64,000 nucleotides of DNA from Burkholderiales bacterium (GTDB lineage: Bacteria; Pseudomonadota; Gammaproteobacteria; Burkholderiales; SG8-39): contig JADLAV010000052.1 of the NCBI GenBank assembly GCA_020848075.1, forward strand, positions 1 to 64,000. Reading direction: 5' to 3'. Below the pieces are notes generated by a model. That model searched no databases. It saw only the letters and a program-made list of their open reading frames with translations, and had not been told where the DNA came from. Positions 46,071 to 55,241 of this stretch are shown here, piece after piece. The position numbers and the translations under genes are program-made. The number at the start of each line of letters is the position of its first letter. The first letter of the stretch is position 1.

Positions 46071-46765
46071 GAGCGGTCATCTGCGCCGGGCCGCCGACCA
46101 GCGGCAAGACCACCGTCCTGCGGCATGCCGCACGCAAGCTCGTCGAGCGCGGCCGGAAGCTCGCTTACCTCAAGATCGACGTCCAGTACTGCGACGAGGA
46201 CGAGACGTTCGCCCGCGAGTTCGGCATTCCCGCGCGCAAGGTCCATTCGGGCGACCTCTGCCCCGACCACTGCAGCGTGCTCGTGCTCGGCGACGCATTC
46301 GCATGGGCCGCGCGTGAGTCGGCCGAGTTCCTGCTCGTCGAGACCGCCGGGCTCTGCCTGCGCTGCGCGCCGTACATCGAGGGCGGGCTGGGGATCATCG
46401 TGCTCGAGGCGACGAGCGGCATGAACCTGCCGCGCAAGATCGGCGCGATGCTCACGCTCGCCGACCTCGCGGTGGTGACCAAGATCGACCTCGTCTCGCA
46501 GGCCGAGAAGGAGGTGTTCCGCGCGAACCTGCTCGATGCGGCCGAGATCCCGGTCGTCGAGACCGACGCGCTGCACGGCATCAACCTCGAGCCGGTGGTG
46601 CGCCGGATCGAGGCCACGCCGGAGCTCGTGCAGCCCGCGCGGCTGCGCGGCAGCCCGCCGATGTCGGTGTGCACGATCTGCGCGGGCAAGAAGGAGATCG
46701 GATGGGAGCACCATTTCGGCATCGTGCGCGCGCTCGACTCCGACCTCTTCTACCGGGGCCAGTGA
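46067..46765 (+). CDS. HypB/UreG-like metal-chaperone GTPase
   Basis: A 232-residue G-protein of the SIMIBI class. G1 is GPPTSGKTT, a Cys-containing switch region reads YLKIDVQYCDEDE, SGDLCPDHCSVLV carries two Cys and a His, G3 is VETAGLCLRCAPY, and G4 is TKIDLVS. A C-terminal Cys pair occurs in SVCTICAGKKE. The Cys and His positions in the GDLCPDHC and GLCLRC loops resemble nickel-site motifs of HypB and UreG. No hydrogenase or urease gene is in the window. Coupled to the ABC gene by an ATGA-type overlap. Confidence 0.82.
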   Translation: MRAVICAGPPTSGKTTVLRHAARKLVERGRKLAYLKIDVQYCDEDETFAREFGIPARKVHSGDLCPDHCSVLVLGDAFAWAARESAEFLLVETAGLCLRCAPYIEGGLGIIVLEATSGMNLPRKIGAMLTLADLAVVTKIDLVSQAEKEVFRANLLDAAEIPVVETDALHGINLEPVVRRIEATPELVQPARLRGSPPMSVCTICAGKKEIGWEHHFGIVRALDSDLFYRGQ

Positions 46766-46775
46766 CCGACCGCCG

Positions 46776-47426
46776 ATGAACGCGGGCCGCATCGACGAAA
46801 TCGCCGCCACGCTGCCGGGCAAGAACTGCGGCCAGTGCGGCTTCAAGACCTGCGCCGGGCTCGCAGAGATCATCGCGCGGGATCCGCGCGCACGCCGCCG
46901 CTGCGTGTACCTCGGACCGGAGTCGCAGGCCGCGCCGCACGCGCCGCCCGTTGCCGAGACCACGTGGCGGGACGCCCTCGGACGCGAGTACGAGATGGTG
47001 CTCGAGCCCTTCCCCGAGGACCCCGGGCCGCGCGAGAACATCCTGCCGTTCAATCCGGCACTCGCCGAGCGGCTCGGGCTCAAGCGCGGCGACGTCCTCT
47101 TCGGACGTCCGGCGGGGGTCGGCTGTCCGGTCACCCACGTCGGGCGCCTGATGGAGGACCCCGACCCGCTCTCCGGCGCGCTCGAGTGGTGCATCGTCGG
47201 TCCGATCGCCGCGCGCGAAGCGCACGCCGTCGAGATCGGCGGCTATCACATCATCGCGTATGAAGGCCTGGTGCGCGCGACGCGCGTCACGCCGCAGGTC
47301 GGCGGGCGCTACTTCTTCAAGCCCGCGCTCTGCATGCTGCAGTCGCGCCACTCCGGCGTGGTGAGCGCCGCCGCGCATCGTCCGGACGGCTGGCGCGTGC
47401 GCTTCGAGGGCATCACGATCGCCTGA
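46776..47426 (+). CDS. CGxCG-type [4Fe-4S] protein with unknown C-terminal domain
   Basis: A 216-residue protein. An N-terminal Fe-S domain (PF04060-like) has CGQCGFKTCAGLAE plus a further Cys in RRRCVY, as in the corrinoid Fe-S and Rnf/CODH-linked proteins. Residues 65-216 form an unrecognised alpha/beta domain (LPFNPALAERLGLKRGDVLFG, VGCPVTHVGRLMEDPD, ALCMLQSRHSGVV) with two further Cys. A cluster carrier or scaffold is likely. ATG 46776 lies 10 bases after the GTPase stop. Confidence 0.8.
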   Translation: MNAGRIDEIAATLPGKNCGQCGFKTCAGLAEIIARDPRARRRCVYLGPESQAAPHAPPVAETTWRDALGREYEMVLEPFPEDPGPRENILPFNPALAERLGLKRGDVLFGRPAGVGCPVTHVGRLMEDPDPLSGALEWCIVGPIAAREAHAVEIGGYHIIAYEGLVRATRVTPQVGGRYFFKPALCMLQSRHSGVVSAAAHRPDGWRVRFEGITIA

Positions 47427-47459
47427 GGCCGTCGCGCGGCGCGCATTGCGCCGGCGGGC

Positions 47460-47473
47460 TTGAGCCAGATCAG
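47460..47473. promoter_or_regulatory. Weak FNR-like site upstream of P-type ATPase
   Basis: TTGAGccagATCAG fits the FNR arm pattern with mismatches in both arms. Its centre is only about 40 bases before GTG 47507, so a class II start would fall at the start codon. The site or the start may be mis-assigned. Confidence 0.3.
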
Positions 47474-47506
47474 ACGCACGGGTGCTGCAGCCCGTAGACT
47501 GGGCGT

Positions 47507-50344
47507 GTGACCGACGCCGCCTATCACGTTGCCGACGCGCATCGGCGCACGTCCGACGAAGTGTGCGCCCTCCTCCAGACGGACCGCACGCGTGGGCTGT
47601 CCGCGGCCGAAGCGCAGGCACGGTTCGCCCGCGTGGGTCCGAACGCGCTCGCGGAACCGGAGCCCGTGCGCTGGTGGCGCCGGGTCCTGGAACAGTTCGA
47701 GAGTCCGCTCGTCCTGCTGCTCGTGGCGGCGGTCGTCGTGTCCTTCGTCGTCTGGGCGATCGAGGGCGCGCACGGCGTCCCGTACGAGGCGGTCACGATC
47801 CTGGTGATCGTGATCCTGAACGCGGTGCTCGGCTACGTCCAGGAGGCGCGCGCGGAGGCGGCCGTGGAGAGCCTGAAGAAGCTCACGGCCGCGCACGCGG
47901 TCGTCGTGCGCGACGGCGAGCGCCAGACGATCGCGGCGACCGAGGTCCTCCCCGGCGACCTGCTCGCGATCGACGAGGGCGCCTCGATCCCCGCCGACGC
48001 CCGGGTGGTGGAGTCCGTGTCGCTGCACACGATGGAGGCGGCGCTCACCGGCGAGTCGACGCCGGTGGCCAAGACGGTCGAGCCGGTGGCCGCCGACGCG
48101 GGCGTCGGCGACCGCTTCGACATGCTCTTCTCGGGCACCGCGGCGAGCTCCGGCCACGGCCTCGCGGTCGTGACCGCGACCGGGATGCAAGCGGAGATCG
48201 GCAAGATCGCGCACCTCCTCTCTCAGACCGAATCCGAGCAGACGCCGCTGCAGGCGGAGCTCGATTTCGTCGGCAAGATCCTCAGCGCTGCCGTGATCGC
48301 GATCGCCGTCATCGTCGGCGCGACCCTGCTCGCGCTGCAGCAGAGCCTCGTCCCCGCCGTGCTGGTCGCCGTGCTCCTCTACGCCGTCTCCCTGGCGGTC
48401 GCGGCGGTGCCCGAGGGGCTCTCGGCAGTGACCACCGTGGTGCTGTCGCTCGGCATGCAGCGCATGGCGAAGCGCAACGTGATCGTGCGCCGGCTAGCAG
48501 CGGTCGAGACGCTAGGATCGGCGACCGTAATCCTCTCGGACAAGACCGGGACGCTCACCAAGAACGAGATGACCGTGCGCGTGGTGGCCACGGCGAGCGG
48601 GCGGGTGGACGTGACGGGCACCGGCTATGCCCCTGAAGGCGCGCTGCACCACGCCGGCGCGCCGCTCGGCGACGGGCCGCTCCGCCGCGAGGCGGAATGG
48701 GCGCTCGCCGCCGGCTACCTCAGCAGCAACGCGACGCTGGAGCGTCGCGACGGCGCCTGGACGGTGGTCGGCGATCCGACCGAAGCAGCGCTCGAGGTGG
48801 CGGCGCTGAAGGCGGGCCACGATGCAGCCTCGCTCGAACGGCGCTTCCCCCGCGTCCACGAGGTCCCGTTCTCCTCCGAGCGCAAGCTGATGAGCACCGC
48901 GCACCGCGACCCCGAGCGCGACCGCATGCTGCTCTTCGTCAAGGGCGCGCCCGACGTGCTCCTCGCGCGCTGCACGCACGAGCGCATCGACGCGCATGAG
49001 CGCCCGCTGGACGAGGGCCGGCGCGCCGAGATCCTCGCGACGGTGGACGCGCTCGCCGGCGAGGCGCTGCGCCTGATCGGCATGGCATTCCGGCAGCTGC
49101 CCGCAGGGCTCGTTGCGGAGCTCGACGAGCGCGCGGAGGACGGGCTCACGTGGCTCGGTATGGCGGGCATGATCGATCCGCCGCGCCCGGAGGCGATCGA
49201 GGCGGTGCGCGCGGCGCACGGCGCCGGCCTGCGCGTGGTGATGATCACCGGCGACCATCCGGCCGCGGCGTCGGCGATCGCGCGCGAGCTCGGCATCGTC
49301 GCGAGCGGGTCAGGCGCCGGTGCACGCGCGATTACCGGCGCCGAGCTCGAGCGCATGCCGGACGGCGAGCTCACCGAGCGCGTGCAAGCCTGCCTGGTCT
49401 ATGCACGGGTCAGCCCGGAGCACAAGCTGCGCATCGTCCGCGCGCTCAAGCACCATCGCGAGATCGTCGCGATGACGGGCGACGGGGTGAACGACGCCCC
49501 GGCGCTGCGCGCGGCGGACATCGGCGTCGCCATGGGCCACGGCGGCACCGACGTCGCGAAGCAGGCCTCCGACATGATCCTCACCGACGACAACTTCGCC
49601 TCCATCGTCGCGGCGATCGAGGAAGGGCGGTCGATCTACGCCAACATCCAGAAGTTCCTGCGCTACCTCCTGGCGACCAACCTCGGCGAGGTGCTCGTGC
49701 TGTTCTTCGGGGTCGTGCTGGCGGGCGTCCTCGGCATCGCGGCCGGGGAAGGCGAGGTGCTGGTCGTCCCGCTCCTCGCGACCATGATCCTGTGGATCAA
49801 CCTGGTGACCGACGGCGCGCCGGCGCTTGCCGTCGGCGTCGACCCGGCGAACCCGGCGCTCATGCGCCGCCCCCCGCGCAATCCGCGCGCGCGCGTTGTG
49901 ACGCCGCGGATGTGGGCCGGGAACGTCGTCGCCGGGGTCGTGATGTGCATCGGCACGCTCGCCCTCCTCGACGCGAGCCTGCCGGGCGGGCTCTTCGAGG
50001 GCGATGACAACATCCGGCACGCGCGCACGCTCGCGTTCCACGCGCTCGTCTTCTTCCAGCTCTTCGACGTGTTCTGCATCCGCTCCGACGAGGAGAGCGT
50101 CTGGCACGGGCTCTTCTCGAACGCGTGGCTCTGGCTCGCGGTGGCCCTCGCCGTCGCGCTGCAGGGACTGGTGCTGTACGTGCCGTTGCTGCAGGCGGCT
50201 TTCGGCACCGTCGCGCTGTCGGCGGCCGACTGGGCGCTCTGCATCGCGGTGGCGAGCTCGGTGGTCGTCGCGCGCGAATCGCTCAAGGCGTACTTCCGCG
50301 CGGTCGATCGGCGCGCGGCGGCGGGCGCCCTCCTGCAGCGGTGA
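47507..50344 (+). CDS. P2-type cation-transporting ATPase (Ca2+-like)
   Basis: A 945-residue membrane pump starting at GTG 47507. Four N-terminal and six C-terminal transmembrane helices flank the catalytic part. The A-domain motif is LTGESTPV, the phosphorylation site Asp345 is in SDKTGTLTKNEMT, and the hinge is MTGDGVNDAPALRAADIGVAMG. The M4 ion motif reads VPEGLSAV, where SERCA-type pumps have PEGLP; the Pro after the Leu is Ser here. Overall similarity is to P2A/P2 pumps transporting Ca2+ or other monovalent/divalent cations. Overlaps the mnmC start by GTGA. Confidence 0.9.
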   Translation: MTDAAYHVADAHRRTSDEVCALLQTDRTRGLSAAEAQARFARVGPNALAEPEPVRWWRRVLEQFESPLVLLLVAAVVVSFVVWAIEGAHGVPYEAVTILVIVILNAVLGYVQEARAEAAVESLKKLTAAHAVVVRDGERQTIAATEVLPGDLLAIDEGASIPADARVVESVSLHTMEAALTGESTPVAKTVEPVAADAGVGDRFDMLFSGTAASSGHGLAVVTATGMQAEIGKIAHLLSQTESEQTPLQAELDFVGKILSAAVIAIAVIVGATLLALQQSLVPAVLVAVLLYAVSLAVAAVPEGLSAVTTVVLSLGMQRMAKRNVIVRRLAAVETLGSATVILSDKTGTLTKNEMTVRVVATASGRVDVTGTGYAPEGALHHAGAPLGDGPLRREAEWALAAGYLSSNATLERRDGAWTVVGDPTEAALEVAALKAGHDAASLERRFPRVHEVPFSSERKLMSTAHRDPERDRMLLFVKGAPDVLLARCTHERIDAHERPLDEGRRAEILATVDALAGEALRLIGMAFRQLPAGLVAELDERAEDGLTWLGMAGMIDPPRPEAIEAVRAAHGAGLRVVMITGDHPAAASAIARELGIVASGSGAGARAITGAELERMPDGELTERVQACLVYARVSPEHKLRIVRALKHHREIVAMTGDGVNDAPALRAADIGVAMGHGGTDVAKQASDMILTDDNFASIVAAIEEGRSIYANIQKFLRYLLATNLGEVLVLFFGVVLAGVLGIAAGEGEVLVVPLLATMILWINLVTDGAPALAVGVDPANPALMRRPPRNPRARVVTPRMWAGNVVAGVVMCIGTLALLDASLPGGLFEGDDNIRHARTLAFHALVFFQLFDVFCIRSDEESVWHGLFSNAWLWLAVALAVALQGLVLYVPLLQAAFGTVALSAADWALCIAVASSVVVARESLKAYFRAVDRRAAAGALLQR

Positions 50345-52197
50345 GCCGCATGTCCGGCGACGTCGAGCAACTCGACTGGCGGGACGGCCAGCCGTTCTCC
50401 CGTCGCTTCGGCGATGTGTACTTTTCGCGCGCATCGGGACCCGGCGAGGCGCGGCACGTCTTTCTCGACGGGAACCGCCTCGCCGAGCGCTGGGCGCGTC
50501 TCGCGCGCCGTGCGCGGTTCGCGATCGGCGAGACGGGCTTCGGCACCGGACTCAACTTCTGCGCCGCCTGGGACCTCTGGACGCGCGCCGCGCCCGTCGA
50601 CGCCATCCTTCACTATGTGAGCGTCGAGCGGTTCCCGCTCGCGCCGGCGGAGCTCGCGCGCGCCCTCGCCGCGTGGCCCGACCTCGCGGCGCTCGCGGCC
50701 GAGCTCGCAGCGCAGTACGTCGAGCTCGCGCCGGGCTGGCATCGGTTCCACTTCGCGGGCGGACGCGTCATGCTGACGCTCGGAATCGGCGATGCGGCGG
50801 AGCGGCTCGCGGAGCTCGCCGGCCGCTGCGACGCCTGGTTCCTCGACGGGTTCGCGCCGGCGAAGAACCCGGAGATGTGGAGCGATGCAGTGCTCCGCGC
50901 GGTCGCCGCGCACTCGTTCGCGGGCGCGACCTTCGCGACCTACACCGCCGCAGGCACCGTGCGCCGCGGCCTCGAGGGCGCCGGTTTCAGCGTGGAGAAG
51001 CGCGCAGGCTTCGGACGCAAGCGCGAGATGCTCGCCGGCGCGCTTGCCGTCCCAGCGGCGGAGCGACCGACGGCCGCAGCCGCTCGCCGCGCGGTCGTGG
51101 TGGGCGGCGGGCTCGCCGGTGCGGCAAGCGCGTGGAGCCTCGCGCGGCGCGGGTGGCAGGTCATGCTGCTCGAGCGGCACGCTTCGCTCGCGGAAGAAGC
51201 CTCGGGAAATCCGCAGGCGGTGCTCTATGCGCGCCTCGCGTCGCGCCCGTCGTCGCTCGGCGACCTCGTGCTCACCGGCTATCAGTACAGCGTGCGCTTG
51301 CTGAACATGCTGCTGCCGCAAGGCGACGATGCGTGGCGCGCGTGCGGCGTCCTGCAGCTCGCGCTCGACCCGAAAACCGCTGCGCGCCTCCACGCGGCGA
51401 TCGCCGCCGGACTGCCGCCGGCGCTCGCACGATCGGTCGACCGCGCGGAGGCGAGCGCGATCGCGGGCATGTCGCTGCCCGCAGGCGGCCTGCACTTCGC
51501 CGGCGCAGGCTGGGTGCATCCACCGGCCCTCGTGCGCGCGCTCGCAACCCACCCGGGCGTCGAGGTTCGCACCGGCGTCGACGTCCGGGCGCTCGAGCGC
51601 GCGCCGGACGGCGAGTGGCGCATCGTGGTGGACGGCGGCGTGCTCGCGCGCACCCCGGTCGTCGTCCTCGCCGCGTCGGTCGATTGCGCGCGCTTCGCGC
51701 CGACGCGGGGCCTGCCGCTTCACGCGGTGCGCGGTCAGCTCTCGCTGCTGCCGGCGACGGAGGCGAGCCTCGCGCTCGCCGCCGTCGTCTGCGGCGAGGC
51801 GTCGATCGCGCCCGCGCGCGACGGCGTGCACACGCTCGGCGCGACCTTCGTGCACGAGTTCGACGACCTCGCGGTGCACGCCTCCGAGCACCGGCGCAAT
51901 CTCGCCGATCTCGCCGCGATGGCGCCCGTGCTCGCGCAGGCGCTCGGCGCCGAGCGCCGCGACCCGGAAACCCTCGCCGGGCGCGCTGCGGTGCGCTGCA
52001 CGACCCCGGACCACCTGCCGATCGCCGGCACCGTCGTCGACGGCCTTCACGCGAGCACCGCGCACGGCTCGCGCGGCCTGATCAGCCCGCCGCTCTGCGC
52101 GGAGGTGATCGCCGCCCGGCTTGACGACGAGCCGGCGCCGGTGGCAGCGCACCTGCTCGCCGCGCTCGACCCGGGACGCTTCAGGCGGAGCGTGTGA
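50341..52197 (+). CDS. mnmC: tRNA 5-methylaminomethyl-2-thiouridine biosynthesis bifunctional protein
   Basis: Two-domain tRNA-modification enzyme, 618 residues, completing mnm5s2U at the wobble position of several tRNAs. The N-terminal methyltransferase domain contains GETGFGTGLNFCAAWD (SAM site) and DAWFLDGFAPAKNPEMW. The C-terminal FAD-dependent oxidase begins at VVVGGGLAGAASAWSLARRG and includes ASGNPQAVLYARL and STAHGSRGL. Start is GTG 50341 (overlap with the ATPase stop). ATG 50350, three codons later, is an alternative. Confidence 0.93.
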   Translation: MSRMSGDVEQLDWRDGQPFSRRFGDVYFSRASGPGEARHVFLDGNRLAERWARLARRARFAIGETGFGTGLNFCAAWDLWTRAAPVDAILHYVSVERFPLAPAELARALAAWPDLAALAAELAAQYVELAPGWHRFHFAGGRVMLTLGIGDAAERLAELAGRCDAWFLDGFAPAKNPEMWSDAVLRAVAAHSFAGATFATYTAAGTVRRGLEGAGFSVEKRAGFGRKREMLAGALAVPAAERPTAAAARRAVVVGGGLAGAASAWSLARRGWQVMLLERHASLAEEASGNPQAVLYARLASRPSSLGDLVLTGYQYSVRLLNMLLPQGDDAWRACGVLQLALDPKTAARLHAAIAAGLPPALARSVDRAEASAIAGMSLPAGGLHFAGAGWVHPPALVRALATHPGVEVRTGVDVRALERAPDGEWRIVVDGGVLARTPVVVLAASVDCARFAPTRGLPLHAVRGQLSLLPATEASLALAAVVCGEASIAPARDGVHTLGATFVHEFDDLAVHASEHRRNLADLAAMAPVLAQALGAERRDPETLAGRAAVRCTTPDHLPIAGTVVDGLHASTAHGSRGLISPPLCAEVIAARLDDEPAPVAAHLLAALDPGRFRRSV

Positions 52198-52276
52198 AGC
52201 GTTGGTGGCGCCCCAGCCCGCGGCGCGCTGCCCAGATCCAACCTGCACGCGCGTCCGGACTGAACGAAACATACGA

Positions 52277-52294
52277 TTGTTCCCACAAGAACAA
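52277..52294. promoter_or_regulatory. Inverted repeat upstream of dps
   Basis: TTGTTC-CCACAA-GAACAA is a perfect 6-6-6 inverted repeat in an AT-rich island 72 bases before the dps ATG. The arms suggest an operator for a dimeric regulator. It does not match the OxyR consensus clearly. Confidence 0.45.
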
Positions 52295-52365
52295 ACAGTT
52301 GGACCGATAGGCCGGCATTCCTTATCCTTGTGCCGTCACCGTGACCAGCGAAAATGGAGGTTCAC

Positions 52366-52860
52366 ATGGCCAAGAAATCCGTTCCCGCACCCGCCATCGA
52401 CATCGGCATCGGCGAGAAGGACCGCGCGAAGATCGCCGCAGGGCTGTCGCGGCTGCTCGCCGACACCTACACGCTCTACCTGAAGACCCACAACTTCCAC
52501 TGGAACGTCACCGGGCCGATGTTCAATACGCTGCACCTGATGTTCGAGCAGCAGTACAACGAGCTCGCGCTCGCGGTCGACGCGGTGGCCGAGCGCATCC
52601 GCGCGTTGGGCCACGTGGCACCGGGCTCCTACCAGGCCTACGCGAAGCTCTCCGCGATCGAGGAGGCGGACGAGGTGCCATCCGCCGTGGAGATGATCGC
52701 CGAGCTCGTCAAGGGTAACGAGACGGTGGCGAAGACGGCGCGCTCGGTCTTCCCGGCTGCCGAGAAAGCGGCCGACGAGTCCACCGCCGACCTGCTCACG
52801 CAGCGGATGCAGGTGCACGAGAAGACCGCCTGGATGCTGCGGAGCATGCTCGAGGGGTGA
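52366..52860 (+). CDS. dps: Dps-family DNA-binding ferritin
   Basis: A 164-residue mini-ferritin that oxidises and stores iron and can protect DNA. Ferroxidase-centre segments [20 protein letters not shown] and [13 protein letters not shown] are present. The Lys-rich N-terminus (MAKKSVP) may contact DNA. ATG 52366 follows GGAGG; a preceding in-frame ATG at 52354 overlaps that ribosome-binding site and is unlikely. Monocistronic and preceded by an AT-rich control region. Confidence 0.93.
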   Translation: MAKKSVPAPAIDIGIGEKDRAKIAAGLSRLLADTYTLYLKTHNFHWNVTGPMFNTLHLMFEQQYNELALAVDAVAERIRALGHVAPGSYQAYAKLSAIEEADEVPSAVEMIAELVKGNETVAKTARSVFPAAEKAADESTADLLTQRMQVHEKTAWMLRSMLEG

Positions 52861-53185
52861 ACCGAGGGTCATCGCGCTCGGGACGTCTTCCGGGCGCTGC
52901 CACATCCCGTTGCCGTGCCTCGGGATCGCTCGCCACGGCGTAACCCAGATCACGGATTCGCGCATTGCGCGACCCGCTGCGGGCCGGATGGCTTAGCGTG
53001 GCGGTTCGCGCGTGCCCTGCATTCGCCGCCCGCTGCCGCCAGCGGGTGCGCTACACTGTGCCGAACCCGTGCCCGGTCCGGGTGCACCGGGGCCAACCTC
53101 GCACGACGATACGGCCGCGCGCCGGTCGGGTGGCGTATCGTCGATGCGATCGGCGGGCGGGATCGAGACCAAGGAGGAGAGAGTC
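52861..53185. other. Intergenic region between dps and trpB2
   Basis: A 325-base stretch with no supported gene on either strand. A degenerate CCAGATCA-containing motif lies at about 52945-52952, reminiscent of the half-sites elsewhere but too weak to call. The strong AAGGAGGAGAG ribosome-binding site of trpB2 lies at its end. No RNA gene or T-run terminator recognised. Confidence 0.5.
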
Positions 53186-54556
53186 ATGTCAGAGCCGGTG
53201 AAGTACGTCCTCGACGAATCGCGGATTCCGAAGACCTGGTACAACCTGCAGGCCGACCTGCCGAAGCCGCTGCCGCCCGTGCTGCATCCGGGCACCGGCA
53301 AGCCGATCGGGCCCGATGATCTCGCGCCGCTCTTTCCGATGGCGCTCATCATGCAGGAGGTGACCGCCGAGCGCGAGATCGAGATTCCCGAGCCGGTGCG
53401 CGACGTGTACCGCCTGTGGCGCCCATCTCCGCTCTACCGCGCGCGCCGGCTCGAGAAGGCGCTCCAGACGCCCGCGAAGATCTACTACAAGTACGAGGGC
53501 GTGAGCCCGGCGGGCAGCCACAAGCCGAACACCGCGGTCGCGCAGGCCTTCTTCAACAAGGAAGCGGGCGTGAAGCGCCTCGCCACCGAGACCGGCGCGG
53601 GGCAATGGGGCTCCTCGCTCGCGTTCGCCGGAACGCTCTTCGGGCTCGAGGTCCAGGTCTTCATGGTGCGCGTCTCGTACAACCAGAAGCCGTATCGGCG
53701 CGCGCTGATGGAAACTTACGGGGCGAAGTGCATCCCCTCGCCCTCGAACGAGACCCAGTCGGGCAAGGCGATCCTCGCCCAGCGCGCCGATCATCCCGGC
53801 TCGCTCGGCATCGCGATCTCCGAGGCCGTAGAGGTCGCAGCGCAGCGCGAGGACACGAAGTACGCGCTCGGCTCGGTGCTCAACCACGTGCTCCTGCACC
53901 AGACGGTCGTCGGCCAGGAGGCGATGGCGCAGATGGAGATGGCCGGCGACTATCCCGATGTCCTCGTCGGCTGCACCGGCGGCGGCTCGAACTTCGCCGG
54001 CCTCGTGTTCCCCTTCCTCGGCGCGCAGTTGCGCGGCGGCAGGAAGGTGCGGATCGTGGCCGTCGAGCCCGCGGCCTGCCCGAGCCTGACGCGCGGCAAG
54101 TACGCCTACGACTTCGGCGACACCGGACATCTCACGCCGCTCGTCAAGATGCATACGCTCGGCTCCACCTTCACGCCGCCCGGCTTCCACGCGGGCGGAC
54201 TGCGCTACCACGGCATGGCGCCGCTCATCAGCCACATCAAGGAGCTCGGCCTGATCGACGCGGTGGCGTACCACCAGACGAAGTGCTTCGATGCCGGCGT
54301 GATGTTCGCGCGCGCCGAGGGCATCCTGCCCGCGCCGGAGGCGAACCACGCGGTGAAGGGCGCGGTCGACGAGGCGGTGAAGTGCCGCGAGGAGGGCAAG
54401 TCGCGCGTGATCCTCTTCAACCTGTGCGGCCACGGCCACTTCGACATGCAGGCCTACATGGACTACTTCGCGGGCAAGCTGACCGACCAGGAGTACGACG
54501 AGAAGGAACTCGCGATGGCGCTCGCCGGACTGCCGTCGGTGAAGGAGGCTGCCTAG
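53186..54556 (+). CDS. TrpB2-type tryptophan synthase beta-like protein
   Basis: PLP enzyme, 456 residues, of the TrpB2 branch, which condenses serine with indole and normally works without TrpA. The PLP lysine is Lys113 in [11 protein letters not shown]. The substrate loop is [10 protein letters not shown], and the glycine-rich phosphate-binding loop is [11 protein letters not shown]. The N-terminal extension ([19 protein letters not shown]) and the longer C-terminal part distinguish TrpB2 from TrpB1. No trpA or other tryptophan gene is nearby, consistent with a salvage enzyme. Confidence 0.92.
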   Translation: MSEPVKYVLDESRIPKTWYNLQADLPKPLPPVLHPGTGKPIGPDDLAPLFPMALIMQEVTAEREIEIPEPVRDVYRLWRPSPLYRARRLEKALQTPAKIYYKYEGVSPAGSHKPNTAVAQAFFNKEAGVKRLATETGAGQWGSSLAFAGTLFGLEVQVFMVRVSYNQKPYRRALMETYGAKCIPSPSNETQSGKAILAQRADHPGSLGIAISEAVEVAAQREDTKYALGSVLNHVLLHQTVVGQEAMAQMEMAGDYPDVLVGCTGGGSNFAGLVFPFLGAQLRGGRKVRIVAVEPAACPSLTRGKYAYDFGDTGHLTPLVKMHTLGSTFTPPGFHAGGLRYHGMAPLISHIKELGLIDAVAYHQTKCFDAGVMFARAEGILPAPEANHAVKGAVDEAVKCREEGKSRVILFNLCGHGHFDMQAYMDYFAGKLTDQEYDEKELAMALAGLPSVKEAA

Positions 54557-54630
54557 CGGGCGAGCGCCTGACTTCGGGGGATCGTACAAGGGGCGCGAGC
54601 GCTGCGAATCTTCGCGTCGCACACCACCCC

Positions 54631-54669
54631 GTCACGCTTCGCGTGACACCCCTTCTCGGAGAGGAGGGG
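54631..54669. repeat. Hairpin intergenic repeat, copy 2
   Basis: GTCACGC-TTC-GCGTGAC (54631-54647) followed by CCCCTTCTC-GGA-GAGGAGGGG (54649-54669) matches, in reverse orientation, the last two hairpins of the repeat at 980-1049. The conserved flank accaccccg precedes it. Stem differences are compensated: two base pairs in the first stem and one in the second changed on both sides, with one G-T wobble. Confidence 0.85.
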
Positions 54670-54827
54670 AGAAAACCGAAGCACGCGGACGTGACAAAGC
54701 GCACGGCCCGGCCGCGACGATTTCCCACGCCGCGCATAGCGAGGCCCAAAATGCGAGCACTTGTGAGTCGCCGACCGCAAGATGTTGTGGTATCGCGGGC
54801 AACACGCGAAAGGAGGACGGACCGCCC

Positions 54828-55235
54828 TTGGACTCGGGTCTCATCGGCAGCATCGCCGCCCTCGTCTGGGTCTTGCACCGGCACGGAACCGTCGCGATAC
54901 TGAGCGTGCCCCGGCGCAGCGGGTTGCGCGAGCTACGGCGTTCGGTCCTCGCGGCGACCCGCGCGGGTGTCGCGGCGCTGGGGGCCGCGGTATTCATGGT
55001 CGCGGTCGCCTCGATTGCCGGGGCTGCGCTGCCGGACCGCGACGGCCCGATCCTTTACCTCTGCGGCGTCGGCTGCAGCCTGGCAGTGATGCTCGGAATC
55101 GAGACGGCGGTCTTCAGGCTTCGCCGTGCGCTCGCCCTGGAGGCCGTGCGCGACGCAGCGAGGCGCAAGCGGCCGCGGTCCGTGCAGACCATGATGCGGC
55201 TCGGGCTCGGGCCGCGCAGCGAGCAGCTGCCGTAA
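54828..55235 (+). CDS. Small two-helix membrane protein
   Basis: A 135-residue protein of unknown function starting at TTG 54828, 11 bases after AGGAGG. Two probable transmembrane segments (GVAALGAAVFMVAVASIAGAAL, cited as GVAALGAAVFMVAVA, and ILYLCGVGCSLAVMLGIE) separate a basic N-terminal region and a basic C-terminal tail. No recognised domain. The TTG start and wide spacing make the exact N-terminus doubtful. Tail to tail with the cytochrome c gene. Confidence 0.65.
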   Translation: MDSGLIGSIAALVWVLHRHGTVAILSVPRRSGLRELRRSVLAATRAGVAALGAAVFMVAVASIAGAALPDRDGPILYLCGVGCSLAVMLGIETAVFRLRRALALEAVRDAARRKRPRSVQTMMRLGLGPRSEQLP

Positions 55236-55241
55236 AGACCC

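Noticed and set aside
47427-47506. Separate promoter or leader peptide before the P-type ATPase
   Set aside because: No credible -10/-35 pair or short frame with a ribosome-binding site apart from the weak FNR-like palindrome.
52939-52953. CCAGATCA-containing sequence as a fifth FNR-like site
   Set aside because: Lacks a TTGA-type left arm and any palindrome, so it cannot be separated from chance.
54631-54669. Hairpins after trpB2 read as an intrinsic terminator
   Set aside because: No T-run follows, and the same element occurs at 980-1049 in a different setting, so it is better described as a dispersed repeat.
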